From Cyclina sinensis (taxonomy: Eukaryota > Mollusca > Bivalvia > Venerida > Veneridae), in NCBI GenBank assembly GCA_012932295.1, contig JAAONU010000001.1:29574921-29638920 (forward strand): a stretch of 64,000 nucleotides of DNA, written 5' to 3'. Shown here piece by piece: positions 25,260-36,476 of this stretch. The notes under the pieces are model-generated. The model was not told the origin of the DNA. It saw only the letters and a program-made list of their open reading frames with translations, and did not search any database. The translations under genes were made by a program, and so were the position numbers. The first letter of the stretch is position 1; each line of letters starts with the position of its first letter.

Positions 25260-28200
25260 CTTATCTGAATGATTATTTTAGCTGTGCCTTATCAAATCAG
25301 AACTTAACTCACTGTTTATTTGATTGTTTTTTTTTAAGCAATGTCACAATAACGCAAAAATGCTAAAAAAAAAAATACCAGTTCTTAATTCTATTTCTGT
25401 GTTTAATTTTCCGAAAAGGTGTGCAATACTGAATGATATGAACATAAAACAATGTTACCACAAAATGACTCATATTTATTTGTGGTTGATATTACATATA
25501 TTTAATTAACCACGAAACAGTCTTTAATTTTAGAATCAAACATGTAAAAATCTAGAGAAATGCTTTTATTTTATACTTCCTTACATTTTCTTAAATCATT
25601 TCTCCTTAAACAAAAGACTTGTTAATATTTCTTGTCATTAATGAGAAAAACTTGTTTTCTTCTTTTTTGTAAATTTCCGGTGTTTAATGTTTTTTTTGTT
25701 TTTATTACTTACTCATTTTGTTTCAATGAGCTAAAACTTGCCTGCCTTCTTAAAGAAAGAGTACAAGGATGCTCAAAGTCAAGCTACAAATTGAATATAT
25801 TTGGCAAAATTATGTTAGTTCGTTCAACTTTTAATGTAAACTTTGTTCATGCACCATTGTAGTAGAACTGAATATTTTTATTAATTGTTCCCTCCATTCG
25901 AAATACTTGTATCATTCTTCAAGATGAAACAAACATAATTCTGTGCACTTGGTTCACACTTTTACGACAGCAATATAAAGTGGTGAAAAAAAACGATCAG
26001 AGACCCTTCGATTTAACTGCTTTTATATCAAATGTATATGTTTATATATGTGGAACATTTCATAAAATATCTAATCCATATTCGTTTCATGTAATAATTA
26101 AGATAAAGGTAAAACAAGCTAACAACAGGCACATTCCATTTGGACTAAATACAACTCTTGTGGTCCTCTGTCTGCCGTAAGTTAGATAGCGTGGACTGTA
26201 GGACCATTATTCCAGTTTTATAAGAATATTATGCTGAACATATGTTGTCTTCTTATTTACTGTTGTAATCACTGTTTTCTTTTTTCAAAGAGGTTAGACG
26301 TAAGTAACTCAGAGCGGTAAAAGTATTTACTTGTAATACATTTGTCCAAAGATGTAAGACACTTTGTTTTATTCGCTGCCTAATTTGTCATGTTTCGTTA
26401 TGTTCATACAAATCGAAACGTTTCTGTATTGCTAATAAATCACTCTATTTGTTTTCATGTATTTTGTACAAATAGCTTTGAAGTTTATTGCGACCCCCAA
26501 ATCGCATGAACAACTGAAATATATTACTGAGCGCAAAACTTAACGAAACAGGTCTTCCTTAAACAATCCAAAAGAAAGAAAGAAAGAAAAAGAAAGAAAG
26601 ATACCACTTATTTACATGCTCAGAGAATTGTCTATGAGCATCTGGTATTTTTGAACATTTATCAAATCAAATCAAAGTGGTTTGAACACCAATGGACTTT
26701 TACGGTTGCACTTCCAACGAAAGAGCAGACCCAGTCAGAAATCTTTTGAAATAAAGAAGAAAACCCACATTGTTGAATAGTATGATATGTGGTATTTCTG
26801 CAGCGATCTGAAACGTAAATACAACTATCAAGTTCTATGTGGCAAGATTATTTCATAATGCTGTATACTCATTTTTAGGTACCTGGTATGCCTTTGAATT
26901 TATAGTTCTACTGTTAATAAATAGTGTTTTCTTATCTTGTTCATCTTCAGTTTTCTTCCAAATATTTTCTTTTGTTTTTTTTATATTATTAAAAATATCC
27001 CCTTATCTGAGAATTATTTATAAGATTATCAAAATAATGATAAGAGTCAAAAATACATACATATAAGCCTTTGATTTTTTGATTTTCGATTTTTTTTTTA
27101 TTTTTTCTTTCCTTTTTTTATTATATTCTGACAACAAACATGTGCATGAGGTTCCCATCAGCGTTCTTAATAAAATGAATTGCAAACTGAATAATGATTT
27201 ATTCATGTTCTGTTACATCTGGTGAAGTATGTGCATGTCACAATTGTTTGTAGTCCTGATTCATCAACATGAAAAAGATTGATAAAAACGGAACAATCCA
27301 TGTTATGAGTGAAAGATGTCATCCTTTTACTCGTGACACCCACGTTGAATGGCAACTCTGTTAAGTATGACAAACCTGTACATTTTCTCTGTATCATCCA
27401 AAAAACTCTACTTAAGTGAATAACTTTTTGGGAATTGTTCTGCAATATCAAATGCATATTGAAATGCATTCTATTCCTGCTTACAGAAACGCATTTTAGG
27501 CGCTTGCAGTGACACTAAGTTGGTAGAAATATAACGATTATAAAACTAAACGATCTATTTTTTTTCAGCTTTTTGTTAATTCATATAGCAAACTCACCGA
27601 CTTTTTTCTATAAATATAGATGGCTGCAAGTCAGTGAAAGAAACTTGACTTTAACCGTCACGATAATAGTAGACTGTCTTTTACATTTTTGTTTATTAGC
27701 GACCCAACATCGAACTTCGGAAATCACGGAAGACTCATGCAGTTTTCATGAACAGCCGAGTAGCGTTGCATGGTCGTTTTCTCGCGTTTAAGTAATAACA
27801 ATTTTAATGGTGCAGGTTCGGCGACATTTCAGATCTGGTCTCAAGACAGCGTTAATAAATCAAGAGTAAAAATGATTTGTCAAAATGATAATGATAAGAG
27901 TTGACTAAATTATTCTACATATTTCTACGTAAACTAAACATATGTCCATACGTGTTGATATGATAGACATTTTCTTTAAACGAATGACCTTCACAAAAGT
28001 AATCGGGGGTTGCACTGCTCAGGGATCTCTGAGTGTGATATGAAGTGAAAAAGACAGTCTCTGGTAAACACCCTTTCAATTTTATTTTATTTCATTTTTT
28101 ATTTTTATTTATTTATTTATTTATTTTTTTAAAAAATGCCATTTTATAGTTTACGTTAACGTGTTTGGGGCTAGTGTCCGCAAATATGTTTTTCACAAAT

Positions 28201-29530
28201 ATCAAAAAGGTACCGTAAAATGATGAGATCTGTTGTCGACATATTGCAATAAATTTACGATTTTCGAGAAAGACAATCCGGCATTTGTACAGAACTGTTT
28301 TGGGGTCCAGTGATTTGCATTTTTTATTCCAAAAAAAAGTCCAGAAATAACAAGGTCTTATTTAGACGTATTGCAACAATTTCACCGACGTCTATAAGCC
28401 ATGTCCGATCGGTACAGCACCCGGGACTCCCAATCCGGGTTCCATTCCAACCATGGTTCAGAGTCTCCAGTGACTTTCTACAACTCTACACTTTCGACAC
28501 GAATTCTTGTTTGAACCCAGTATGCAGTTATCGAGCGGTAGTGGACCGCCGTTCAGAAATGGTGCATATATCTAAATGTTTCCTGTTTTACTGCTAATCT
28601 TGATTAAGTGCCTAATGAGTTATGAAATAAATAAAAAATAGTGCGTGCAAGTTTTATTCGCACTCCAGCAATTAACTGAGTATGAATTTTCTAAGAGAAC
28701 TCTTCCGACTTCCGTATTTACTGGATGGATGGTGTAAGCTGGTAACTGTCTTTTGTAAAGAGTTCAACAAGCTCTTTTAATTTGTCGTAATGCCATGTAC
28801 GTGTCCTCTGAAAATGTCAAATGTCCGTAAACTAAGAAACTAGAAAAAAATAAAACATAGACAAATGCGTCTTATTTTTAACTGAGCTGTGAAAACGTAA
28901 GTTTAGACACTGGACTTACACATTACCGGTTGACTTTTCATACCGTGACCTTGACACCAGCTGAAGACTCTTTAAGCATTTGTCATCCACTAATCTTTAG
29001 ATATATATGATGATACATGTATACGAAAATAAGCACGTAGAAAAGGCAATAACTTTCAACAAGAATTGACATGCTGTAAACTATAAATGATACGACCACC
29101 GTTTGGAGAAAAAAGATCACTGAATAAATCATTCATTGGTTAAATAGATATTCCTATGGTTAAATGGTTAAGCCTGAAATACATGAAAGTATTCCTTGCC
29201 ACGTTTCCAATTTGAAAGGAAAAATGGATCATATTTAAAAACATCAAAGTATCATGTGTATTCTAAAGTATATCTATGATTTTTTTTTAAAATAATGATG
29301 TTAAATTATTATTAAATTTAAATCTTTATTTTATAAACAGCGTCAATTATGTCTATTATGTTTCCATGGTTTAGGCTAAGCAAAAGTATCTCCAACTTCA
29401 GATGTTCAAACCAGTCTTGTAATAAAGATTTCTTTTTCTTATAGCTCACAAAATGTGTACCTTCTTTTTCTAATTAGATCAGGGATCCCGGTAGTGTGGA
29501 TTGTACGGCGTCTCGGGTCCCGGCATTTAC
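25260..29530. other. Intergenic; simple sequence and SINE remnants only
   Basis: I see no supported gene. Simple tracts include (AAAG)n at 26572-26600, T-rich runs at 27078-27122 and (TTTA)n at 28083-28130. The short hydrophobic frames around 26840-27066 are AT-rich artefacts. Confidence 0.5.
28395..28455 (+). repeat. Possible tRNA-like SINE remnant
   Basis: A CCCGGGACTCCCAATCCGGG stretch folds like a tRNA anticodon arm and is followed by GGGTTCCATTCC, a degenerate B box. A matching acceptor stem is absent, so it is more likely a SINE fragment than a functional tRNA. Confidence 0.35.
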
Positions 29531-29537
29531 ACCCGAC

Positions 29538-29630
29538 CACAAATTTTCAAATTCCACGCAGCGGTTACTTCCCTTTCAGTACAATTTTCCCGAAGAATGT
29601 AGGGGAGATCACTGCGAGAGGATTGCCAGT
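29538..29630. repeat. Leader segment of the 229-aa gene, partly repeated at 32197-32235 and 32465-32510
   Basis: The stretch 'agcggttacttccctttcagtac' at about 29560 and 'gaagaatgtaggggagatcactgcgag' at about 29592 recur 2.6-2.9 kb downstream at about 32205 and 32475. In the downstream copy the two halves are separated by more than 200 bases. This copy lies immediately before exon 1 of the 229-aa gene, so it probably includes its promoter or 5' UTR. Confidence 0.6.
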
Positions 29631-29690
29631 TTGACAAATTTGTACTCTTCATTGTGAGGATAATTGATCAGACATCAAAATTGCGGGAAA

Positions 29691-32600
29691 ATGGAACTTT
29701 TTGATCATGTAGGATGGACGTCAGTTTTCCGTTTATATGAGTGTGCATTGCGAACAAGAGCATCAAAACTAAAATCTGATAAGAAGAATGATCTCATTGA
29801 ACTTGACAAATGGTTAGTTTATTGCAGTGGTTAGCGTTCGGTAGCTGATACCCGGCTGATTCGGACCTTGGCTGATTCGGCCCAGCTGATTCGACCCCGC
29901 CTTGGCTAATTAGGACCATTTTTTTGGTTGATTAGGACAACTTGATTGAAGTTTGGTACATATTTATTTGAACATTGTGGTAATTTTTTGATATATGTCT
30001 AGCTTATATTTGGGTTAGTCAAAATAATTCATGTGACGTCTTGAGCAAATTCTGGGATATTTTTATTATGGGTCAGAATGTCGCTATTTATTATTATACT
30101 AAGTTTGTCTACTTCTTTAGCATTGTGAGACTACATATGATAGAAGAATTAGATATCTTCATATTTGTGATGAACATATTACATAACATTAATAATAAAG
30201 TGAATAAAAAGTCGAAGAAAATTCTGTATCTTTATTCTTTAATCGTATTACATTTATATTCTCAAATAAATTTATTCAAAATCAGTGAAATTTTTAACAA
30301 TATACTTTAATATCACATGAAACATGGCAATAATTTAAGCAAAATAAATACATATGTAACAGGATTTTTTGCATTACTCTTCCACAGTGTAGCAAAAAGT
30401 GGAGTAAAAGTTTTCCGAATAAAATAATTACAAAAATAATTAAAAAAAAACTAAAACAATTGTTTTTTTTGAAAATGAATACATAGCAATCAGTTACAAT
30501 TTTTAATGAACTTCAATTGTTCCAATCTAGCGTGTTAATGTTTCAGCTGACAAAGTTAAATTGGAGTTGATAAACGACCATAATCTTTCAGTAACTGGTC
30601 CGAATCAGCCAAGAAAGTGGTCTGAATCACCCAAGGAAGGGCAGAATCATCCTGGGTCCAAATCAACCAAGGTCCAAATCAGCCGGTATTCTTAGCGTTC
30701 CTGTCCCTGGAACTAAAGCCTTTAGCAACACTCAAAATCATGGTTTTAACAGTTCTCCAGCAAGGATTTAAAAAGTGCAGGGTGCTGCTCACTGTTATAA
30801 ATGTCCAGATGGGCTATTATAGTCTGTTAGTCCAACTAATTAGACCTGTTGAAGAGACATCAAGAAAATTTTTGACAGGCAATGGGTTTGACATATAACC
30901 AAAAAACAGGTCTTTAAGATGGGTCAAATTGTCGATTCCTAATTAAGTAGGCTTATATTCTGTATACCATTTAGCGGTGATACCCTGTTTTTTAACAAAT
31001 GAAATGTGCAAGCTGGTTTGTAAGATTCTAACTTCCACCCAGTTGCAAGGAGGAGTTCTGTAACAGCTGTAAAATTTTCCAGTTACAGTTTTGAATCTTT
31101 TAAGGTCGACACTATCTAGCTATGTGACATAGTGACATTATTAATTCAAACCTTTACTCATGTACTTAAAAAGTGGTTTGAACAAAAAAATTTATGTTTA
31201 AGTAAGACACGGAATCCTTTTAGACAGAAGTTCAACATAGTAGCTTAATTTCTCAATATGACATCACAGAATGTTGACTATGATGTCATTTTAAATGATC
31301 ACTGGTATTACTTATCCGAAGTAACCAATCTCAATGCCTCCAAGGTAAATGTGACTGTTGATTATAAAAGCAACTTTTTTGCATCTAGAACATTAATGTA
31401 ATGATGCAGCAAAATTAAATGTGTTATTTGGACCTTGAATTTTAATTCCTTGTAGAGTTGGTTGTATTAATTCAATCCCTTAACAGGTAGGTCACCAGTG
31501 ATTGGTATGCCCAGATATACTACTTCATAACTATATAGTAACATGAAGCCAAATAAAACACTAAAAAGATTATGTTTTTCTCGAAAGTATAAAAATAAGC
31601 TAAAACAAACATACAAATAGCATAAATTTTATAGATATTTAAGATAACTACAAACATGACTGTGAGATCTTATCCATCCCTCAGAGAGTTTGAGGTTTGA
31701 TAAAGTAGCCAGTCTTTAGTATTTTAGGTCTTTGGACAGGCACGGATTTACCGGGGGGGCTTATAGGGCCCAAGCCCCCCCAGCTGGCCCGTTTGTAAAA
31801 AAATAAAAGGGCTCATTTTCAAAGACTCTTAAACATTTTTTTCAGCTCTTTTCACCTTGTAAAAGAAACACAGTCAACCTTTCAATTTGCAGTGGTCATG
31901 CAATATTGCGTAACAACTGATAACGAGTTCGCAACTTTATAGCCGTGTATATTACACAATGTACCGTATATTCGGCGGTACGGATTATCGTAGAATTCTC
32001 CAGACTGATCATGATGTATAGTTTTCAAGCGTCTAGTAACCTTGACGTATTTGATAAAGTTGTTAAATGAGCGTCTGCTGGCCATGATCTGTTGCCTGAT
32101 GATATTGCGCAAACTCCAATCGTAACAACTCGGCCTTTCCGACAACTTCGTAAAAAGACATATTGAAGTCGCCTGAGGTGTTCCGAATGGTGCAAACTCC
32201 ACAGAGCGGTTACTTCCCTTCCATACTTTCAGTACAGTAATCACTGCCGAAAGTCATGTCACGTGATGATGGTCGAAAGTAAATAAACATAATTTTAAAC
32301 TTTTTTTCAAGTTACACTTTTTAAAATTTAATTACACACAGGCATGTTTAATCGATGCAGTTCCAACTGTAACTAAATTAAACAGAGAAAAAAATAAATT
32401 CTTTAAAAAAGTTTATACATGTTTATATAGCTGAAATATAGCTAAGGTTAACCCGTGCCTGCAGAGATCTTTCCAAAGAATGAAGGGGACATCACTGCGA
32501 GGAGATTGGATAATGTGATACGTTGTTATTTATTATGAAAATTAATTTATTGATAAATTATTTGTTTCAGAGGACTTTATAAATATAAAATAAAAAAAGT

Positions 32601-35600
32601 TAAAACTTGTCATATGTTTTTTGCTTTAGTTGAACATTTAAAAAAAATACCAGTATATTTCTTTAAATTCTCACACAAATTTCATTATATTTTTATGCCT
32701 AAAATGCACCAAAATGAGCCATTTAGTCCACCTTTTTAGAAATTTTCTTGGGGGAGGCCCCCCAAATCCCTCCTACAAAAGGGGGTCACCCCCTTCCGTA
32801 CCTTCCCCCAAGCCCCCCCAGTCAAAAATTTCTGGATCCGGCCCTGTTGGAAAAAGCAGGAATAATGAAACATGTTGTAAAGTGCTTCAATGTTAAAATA
32901 CCATAGAAGTGTTATAGTGATGTTCTTTATTGGTGTTTTGTTTGTCATTATTGCATTAGAACTTTTTGAGGATAGTTAGGTGGAGCCTTGTAGATTAAGT
33001 AGCATTTTAAAGTATTCCAATAGTTTATTGTTGTTTAAATCTGTTTTAGGATATCTAATATTTTCTTCGGGAGCTCAGAGCTGTCTTGTGTTTGTTTTAA
33101 GAGCCTCCTTATTCATATATTTTGTTCAGCTTTCATATAGTTGTCTGACACTCCTATTTTTCAGGTATCAAACAGAATTGCCAACCTTCATTGAAGAAAG
33201 AAAACCAAAACATATAACACATGAAGAATTATGCAAGTTGATGAAATGGAAACTCTTGGTAAAAAAAAAAAACTTACATAAAAAGTCTAAACTTGCATTT
33301 CAATGTATCAGTCATGTTTTAGTTTATGTTTCTACCTAGGATATTGCATGTTTTTGTCTGCCCCTTTCCTGACTTAAAAGTGACCTTCATGCACACAGGG
33401 GTTTCCTATCAAATTTCTTTGTAAATCTTGCTTGAGTTGCATCATGCCATGGATGTGGTTGATGTGGTTAAAAATACAGAAAAAAATCTATATCAGTAGT
33501 TAACAGGTAGTAGCATAATATTTGACAAAACTCAGACATATTGTAAGAACTCATTGGAGCAGCGGCTAGAGCATCAGCAGCCATATACCTGGAGGTAGCT
33601 GGTTTGAATTCCACCAGGAATGATATACTGGTACCAAAGCAGAACTACTATAAGTTGCATGAATTTGTTTCACGAACAGTATAAAATAAATAGATTTTAA
33701 CTAAGAACCCATTGTCTATTGTCAGTTTTGAAACATTGTTTATTCTTTATTTCAAGCTCACTGGAGACTTGTTCACGTGACCCTTTATTCCAAATAAAGG
33801 GTCACATGAACAGTACAAAACTTTGAGAACATTCTAAAGGTCCATATTTGATACAATGTTGATGAAAATTCCCAAAAATGTGTTTCCTTATCTCTTAGAT
33901 GAAGACAAAATTGGGTCACACTGGGTCAAAAATAAGGTTACCAGCTTGAATCAGTTGAAAACTTTTTGAACAAAAAAGAGGTCTGTCACATTTCCCACCA
34001 TCTTGAAATTTTGTCTTTTTGTTTATTTTGGTGATCTCAAGTACTAATTTGAAACTTGGTCTTCTTTGGTCAAAAAAGGTTGCCAGCTCTGATTTGTAGA
34101 AATCCTTGTAAATACAAGAGGTCACATTTTTGGCACCATATTTATGAAATTAGGTTAGAATGTATTACAGGGCTCTCGCTAGGGTCAAAATTTTGGGAGA
34201 AGTGACTTCTCCCAATGGCAAGATTTGGGAGAAGTCAGAAGACTCCTGGGAGAAGTTAGTACTGGCAATGCCAGTTCCATTTGTGAATAACAAAGGCAGA
34301 CAGTAAATATTTGGACTGATTTTTATCCAACTTACTGTTCAAAATTCAGTAACTTTTTAGTGAAAAGTCTGGGATGTGTTTTGAGTTTCACCAGATTTTT
34401 TTGGAACAAAATTTCCAACAATTTTAAGATGTAAATTATGTTGATTCATTATAATTGTTCCTTTCAAAAGTAACTACAAAGGAAATATTAAAGTCTTAGA
34501 TAAAAGGAAACTTTTTCAATGAAAAACTGATACATTATGTATGGTCTGATGATCTCCTGGATGAGGGTCATGTGGGATCAAAATCTAGGTCACAGGCTCA
34601 GATCAGAGGAAAACTTAATGATCTCTCTTTCAGTTAACGACAGTGGTTTTCAGGGATATGTTACTATAAAATAGCATTTTTTGTACAGCTGTGAATGGAC
34701 ATTTGTCTCACCAGTATTATCTTTACTTACTGTATTTTATCTCTTTACAGAGAGGAAAGTTTCGTCCAAGGTTGACAGAGCTGGTAAAGTGTAATTCTGA
34801 GCAAGAAGTCAAAGATGTAAGTACCAAAGCATTTAAATGCCTACCAGATATATCTGCTGCCGTTCAGGCTCTCACTGTGCTCAAAGCTGTCGGGCCTGCC
34901 ACTGCCTCAGGTAAAATCTTGACATGCATTAGGAGAACATTATCCTAACATTCAAAACTTTATGTTGATTTTTGAGCACTCACTGAGCAGCTGGGATGCA
35001 CTGACCATAACAACACTATCTGATGTTTATTTTGTAAGATTTATTTCTTGGCTGTCTTTTTATAGGGAGTTTGGCTTAAGGCTGTTCAACCTTATCTTAC
35101 ATGCATTTATCTTCCTCTGTCAGAATTTTGTCTTAAAGTGAAAAAGATAGCTGCCTGCTGGTAATGAAATTTAAAACTTGCTTACAGCTTTAATCATTGA
35201 ATGTTAAAAATTGTTGATAATAAGATTGAGTAAAAGTCTTGTTTGTTATTGTGTCACTACTTAAAGCAGTGTTATTTTTCAGAAACTCATTTTGGGTACA
35301 TTAAATGGGTTGTTGAATTTAGCTTCTATTTATAGTTTATAAATCCTGATTGATCAGATTTCAAACCTTATTTGGTAGTTTGTATAACTGAGGTAAATTT
35401 ATGCAAGGAAAATTGTGAACACAGTATTTGATGATTCAGTACACACTCTAGGTACCTGATTTGTTGTTTCAGAAAGTCAGTGGAGATCAGATATGGACCA
35501 TTTGAGATTGTATTTATGTTACTAGTGGTCTACATTCTCTCAAATCTGTATTGCCTGTAGGAATTTTGAAATAATAACATTTTCTAGAAATACTTGGGCT

Positions 35601-36433
35601 TTGAAGAGCAAACCTCCTGTGCTTTAACGATACATGTACATGTGAAAACTTACTTTCCTGTTCCCTTTTTACATAAATTCTACTGTAGACAGGTGCTGGA
35701 AAATTTAACTAACACTGGAATAGGTTTTATATACATGTATTTTGCAGGTATACTAGCAGCGGGAGCCCCAAAACATGTGGCATTTATGGCTGATGAAAGT
35801 ATGCAGGCAATACCAGGATTAGCACCAATCAAATATGATTTATCTTTCTTCAAGGAGTATATGAAGCATATTAAGGAATTAGTAAAACGCCTAAATAGTG
35901 AAGGTATTTCTAATGGTATTGTAACATTTTGTTTTTATTGTTGTGTAAATGGCTGTGTTTAATTGTTCAATTTTAAATTATGATACACAATTTCTTTTTG
36001 ATTTTCAGGACTGTAATTTTTTCTGGCCTCTGATTTTGTAAAAATCAAAATTACATGCAAAAAAAAATCAGCTTTTTTTGTCAATTCAGTTAATTTGTAC
36101 ATCAGCAAAAATATTCAAGCTGGTTCACAGTTTGTAAAATGTGTTTGATAACGTGGTTCTCAAGTTTTACTTTCAGTACTATACAAAGTATGACAAAAAG
36201 AAGCAAAAAATATTTCTATGCTGAAATTTTATTGCGATCTTTCATCTTTGAATAAATAAAACTTCTTTATACCAGATTCCAAGAAGAGCTGGACTCCACA
36301 TAAGGTAGAGCTTACTCTGTGGACATACCAGATAGCCAAAACAATGGACAAAAATTTGTACAATAAAATAACAGATTCCGTTGAGGAAGATAGCACCGAG
36401 GAACCACCAAGGAAGAAAGTTAAAACTCGATAG
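29691..36433 (+). CDS. 229-aa conserved-looking, probably nuclear protein with HhH-GPD-like core
   Basis: Five exons join in frame: 29691-29812, 33165-33258, 34751-34910, 35748-35903 and 36276-36433 (TAG). All introns are GT-AG and all phases agree, giving exactly 230 codons including stop. Residues 116-130 (LKAVGPATASGILAA) match the helix-hairpin-helix signature of HhH-GPD DNA glycosylases (endonuclease III has L-P-G-V-G-x-K-T-A). Asp141 in FMADES lies 25 residues after Leu116; in endonuclease III the catalytic Asp lies 24 after the equivalent Leu. The Lys used by bifunctional glycosylase-lyases is replaced by Ala122. No Fe-S cysteine cluster follows. The C-terminus has an acidic patch then PPRKKVK (221-227), a good nuclear localisation signal. 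I infer a DNA-binding or monofunctional base-excision role, or a non-enzymatic relative. The gene structure is firm; the function is not. Confidence 0.88.
29841..30691. mobile_element. DNA transposon-like element (non-autonomous), 9-bp target duplication, tandem-built TIRs
   Basis: The element is flanked by direct repeats TTAGCGTTC at 29831-29839 and 30692-30700. The inner ends are inverted: the left reads ATACCCGGCTGATTCGGACC and the right, on the other strand, ATACCGGCTGATTTGGACC. Similarity extends inward about 100 bases through repeated CTGATTCGGACC-TTGG units in both arms. The interior is very AT-rich and has no transposase. A 9-bp duplication is typical of Mutator-like (MULE) elements, so a MULE-derived MITE is the best guess. 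It sits in intron 1 of the 229-aa gene, its left duplication only 18 bases after the exon 1 donor. Confidence 0.75.
31645..31735 (+). repeat. Diverged copy of an interspersed repeat also at 43505-43620 and 45815-45965
   Basis: The phrases 'gagatcttatc' and 'aaagtagccagtctttagtattttaggtcttt' match the other two copies, including the 'ccaatctgtgg-ta-aggtcttt' ending. It is non-coding. Confidence 0.5.
31737..32461. mobile_element. Putative DNA transposon-like element with 16-bp TIRs
   Basis: The left end CAGGCACGGATTTACC (31737-31752) pairs with the right end, which reads CAGGCACGGGTTAACC on the minus strand (32446-32461); 14 of 16 bases match. I could not find a clear target-site duplication. 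The left part carries a run of G then C that could fold. The interior has a 120-codon minus-strand frame. It lies in intron 1 of the 229-aa gene. Confidence 0.55.
31882..32244 (-). CDS. Doubtful small ORF (120 aa, or 67 aa from an internal ATG)
   Basis: This frame uses unusually many CG-containing codons for the region. It has an internal ATG at 32085 in strong context (A at -3, G at +4), which would give a 67-residue basic peptide beginning MASRRSFNNF. No recognised domain, signal peptide or splice partner is evident. It lies inside an inverted-repeat-bounded segment, and its upstream part overlaps sequence shared with the leader at 29560. It may be a captured or decayed exon. Confidence 0.2.
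   Translation of the reverse strand: MITVLKVWKGSNRSVEFAPFGTPQATSICLFTKLSERPSCYDWSLRNIIRQQIMASRRSFNNFIKYVKVTRRLKTIHHDQSGEFYDNPYRRIYGTLCNIHGYKVANSLSVVTQYCMTTAN
32733..32845 (-). mobile_element. One terminus of a transposon-like element (CAGGGCCGGATCC end)
   Basis: Read on the minus strand the segment starts CAGGGCCGGATCCAGAAATT and continues through G-runs and a self-complementary GGGGGTGACCCCC stretch. This terminus is familiar from dispersed elements of marine invertebrates. No matching second end was found nearby, so this is a truncated copy. Confidence 0.5.
33550..33690 (+). mobile_element. tRNA-derived SINE
   Basis: An A-box-like GGAGCAGCGGCTAGAGC is followed 33 bases later by a B-box-like GGTTTGAATTCC and then the tRNA-like 3' arm end. 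The stems do not all pair, and a non-tRNA tail follows, so this is a SINE rather than a tRNA gene. It lies in intron 2 of the 229-aa gene. Confidence 0.6.
33771..33811. other. Near-perfect 41-bp hairpin
   Basis: The arms GTTCACGTGACCCTTTATT and AATAAAGGGTCACATGAAC pair with one mismatch (a G-T pair if transcribed) around a 3-base loop. It marks the left edge of a stretch of 'ggtcac...gggtcaaaaa' repeat and could be a folded transposon end. Confidence 0.6.
33812..34265. repeat. Interspersed repeat fragments in intron 2
   Basis: Diverged copies of 'ggtcacactgggtcaaaaataaggtt-ccagct' occur at about 33913 and 34066, with a third related piece near 34567-34600. At 34165-34265 a separate piece begins 'agggctctcgctagggtc' and contains GGGAGAAGT-GA-CTTCTCCC, a short inverted repeat. 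Neither is coding. Confidence 0.5.
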
Positions 36434-36470
36434 CCAGTAAAGTGTGTATGAGGATTGACAAACATCTATA

Positions 36471-36476
36471 AATAAA
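36471..36476 (+). promoter_or_regulatory. Polyadenylation signal AATAAA
   Basis: AATAAA lies 38 bases after the TAG of the 229-aa gene and is followed by a T/GT-rich stretch near 36490-36510. This gives a very short 3' UTR. Confidence 0.65.

Noticed and set aside
28310..28597. 95-codon frame with basic composition
   Set aside because: It runs through a tRNA-like SINE remnant and has no coding features.
32980..33339. 119-codon frame read as a separate gene
   Set aside because: Only 33165-33258 inside it is a real exon of the 229-aa gene; the rest is intron read-through.
33550..33622. Functional tRNA gene
   Set aside because: The arms are incomplete and the sequence continues into a non-tRNA repeat tail; a SINE fits better.
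35594..35962. 122-codon frame read as a separate gene
   Set aside because: It is exon 4 of the 229-aa gene (35748-35903) plus intron sequence on both sides.
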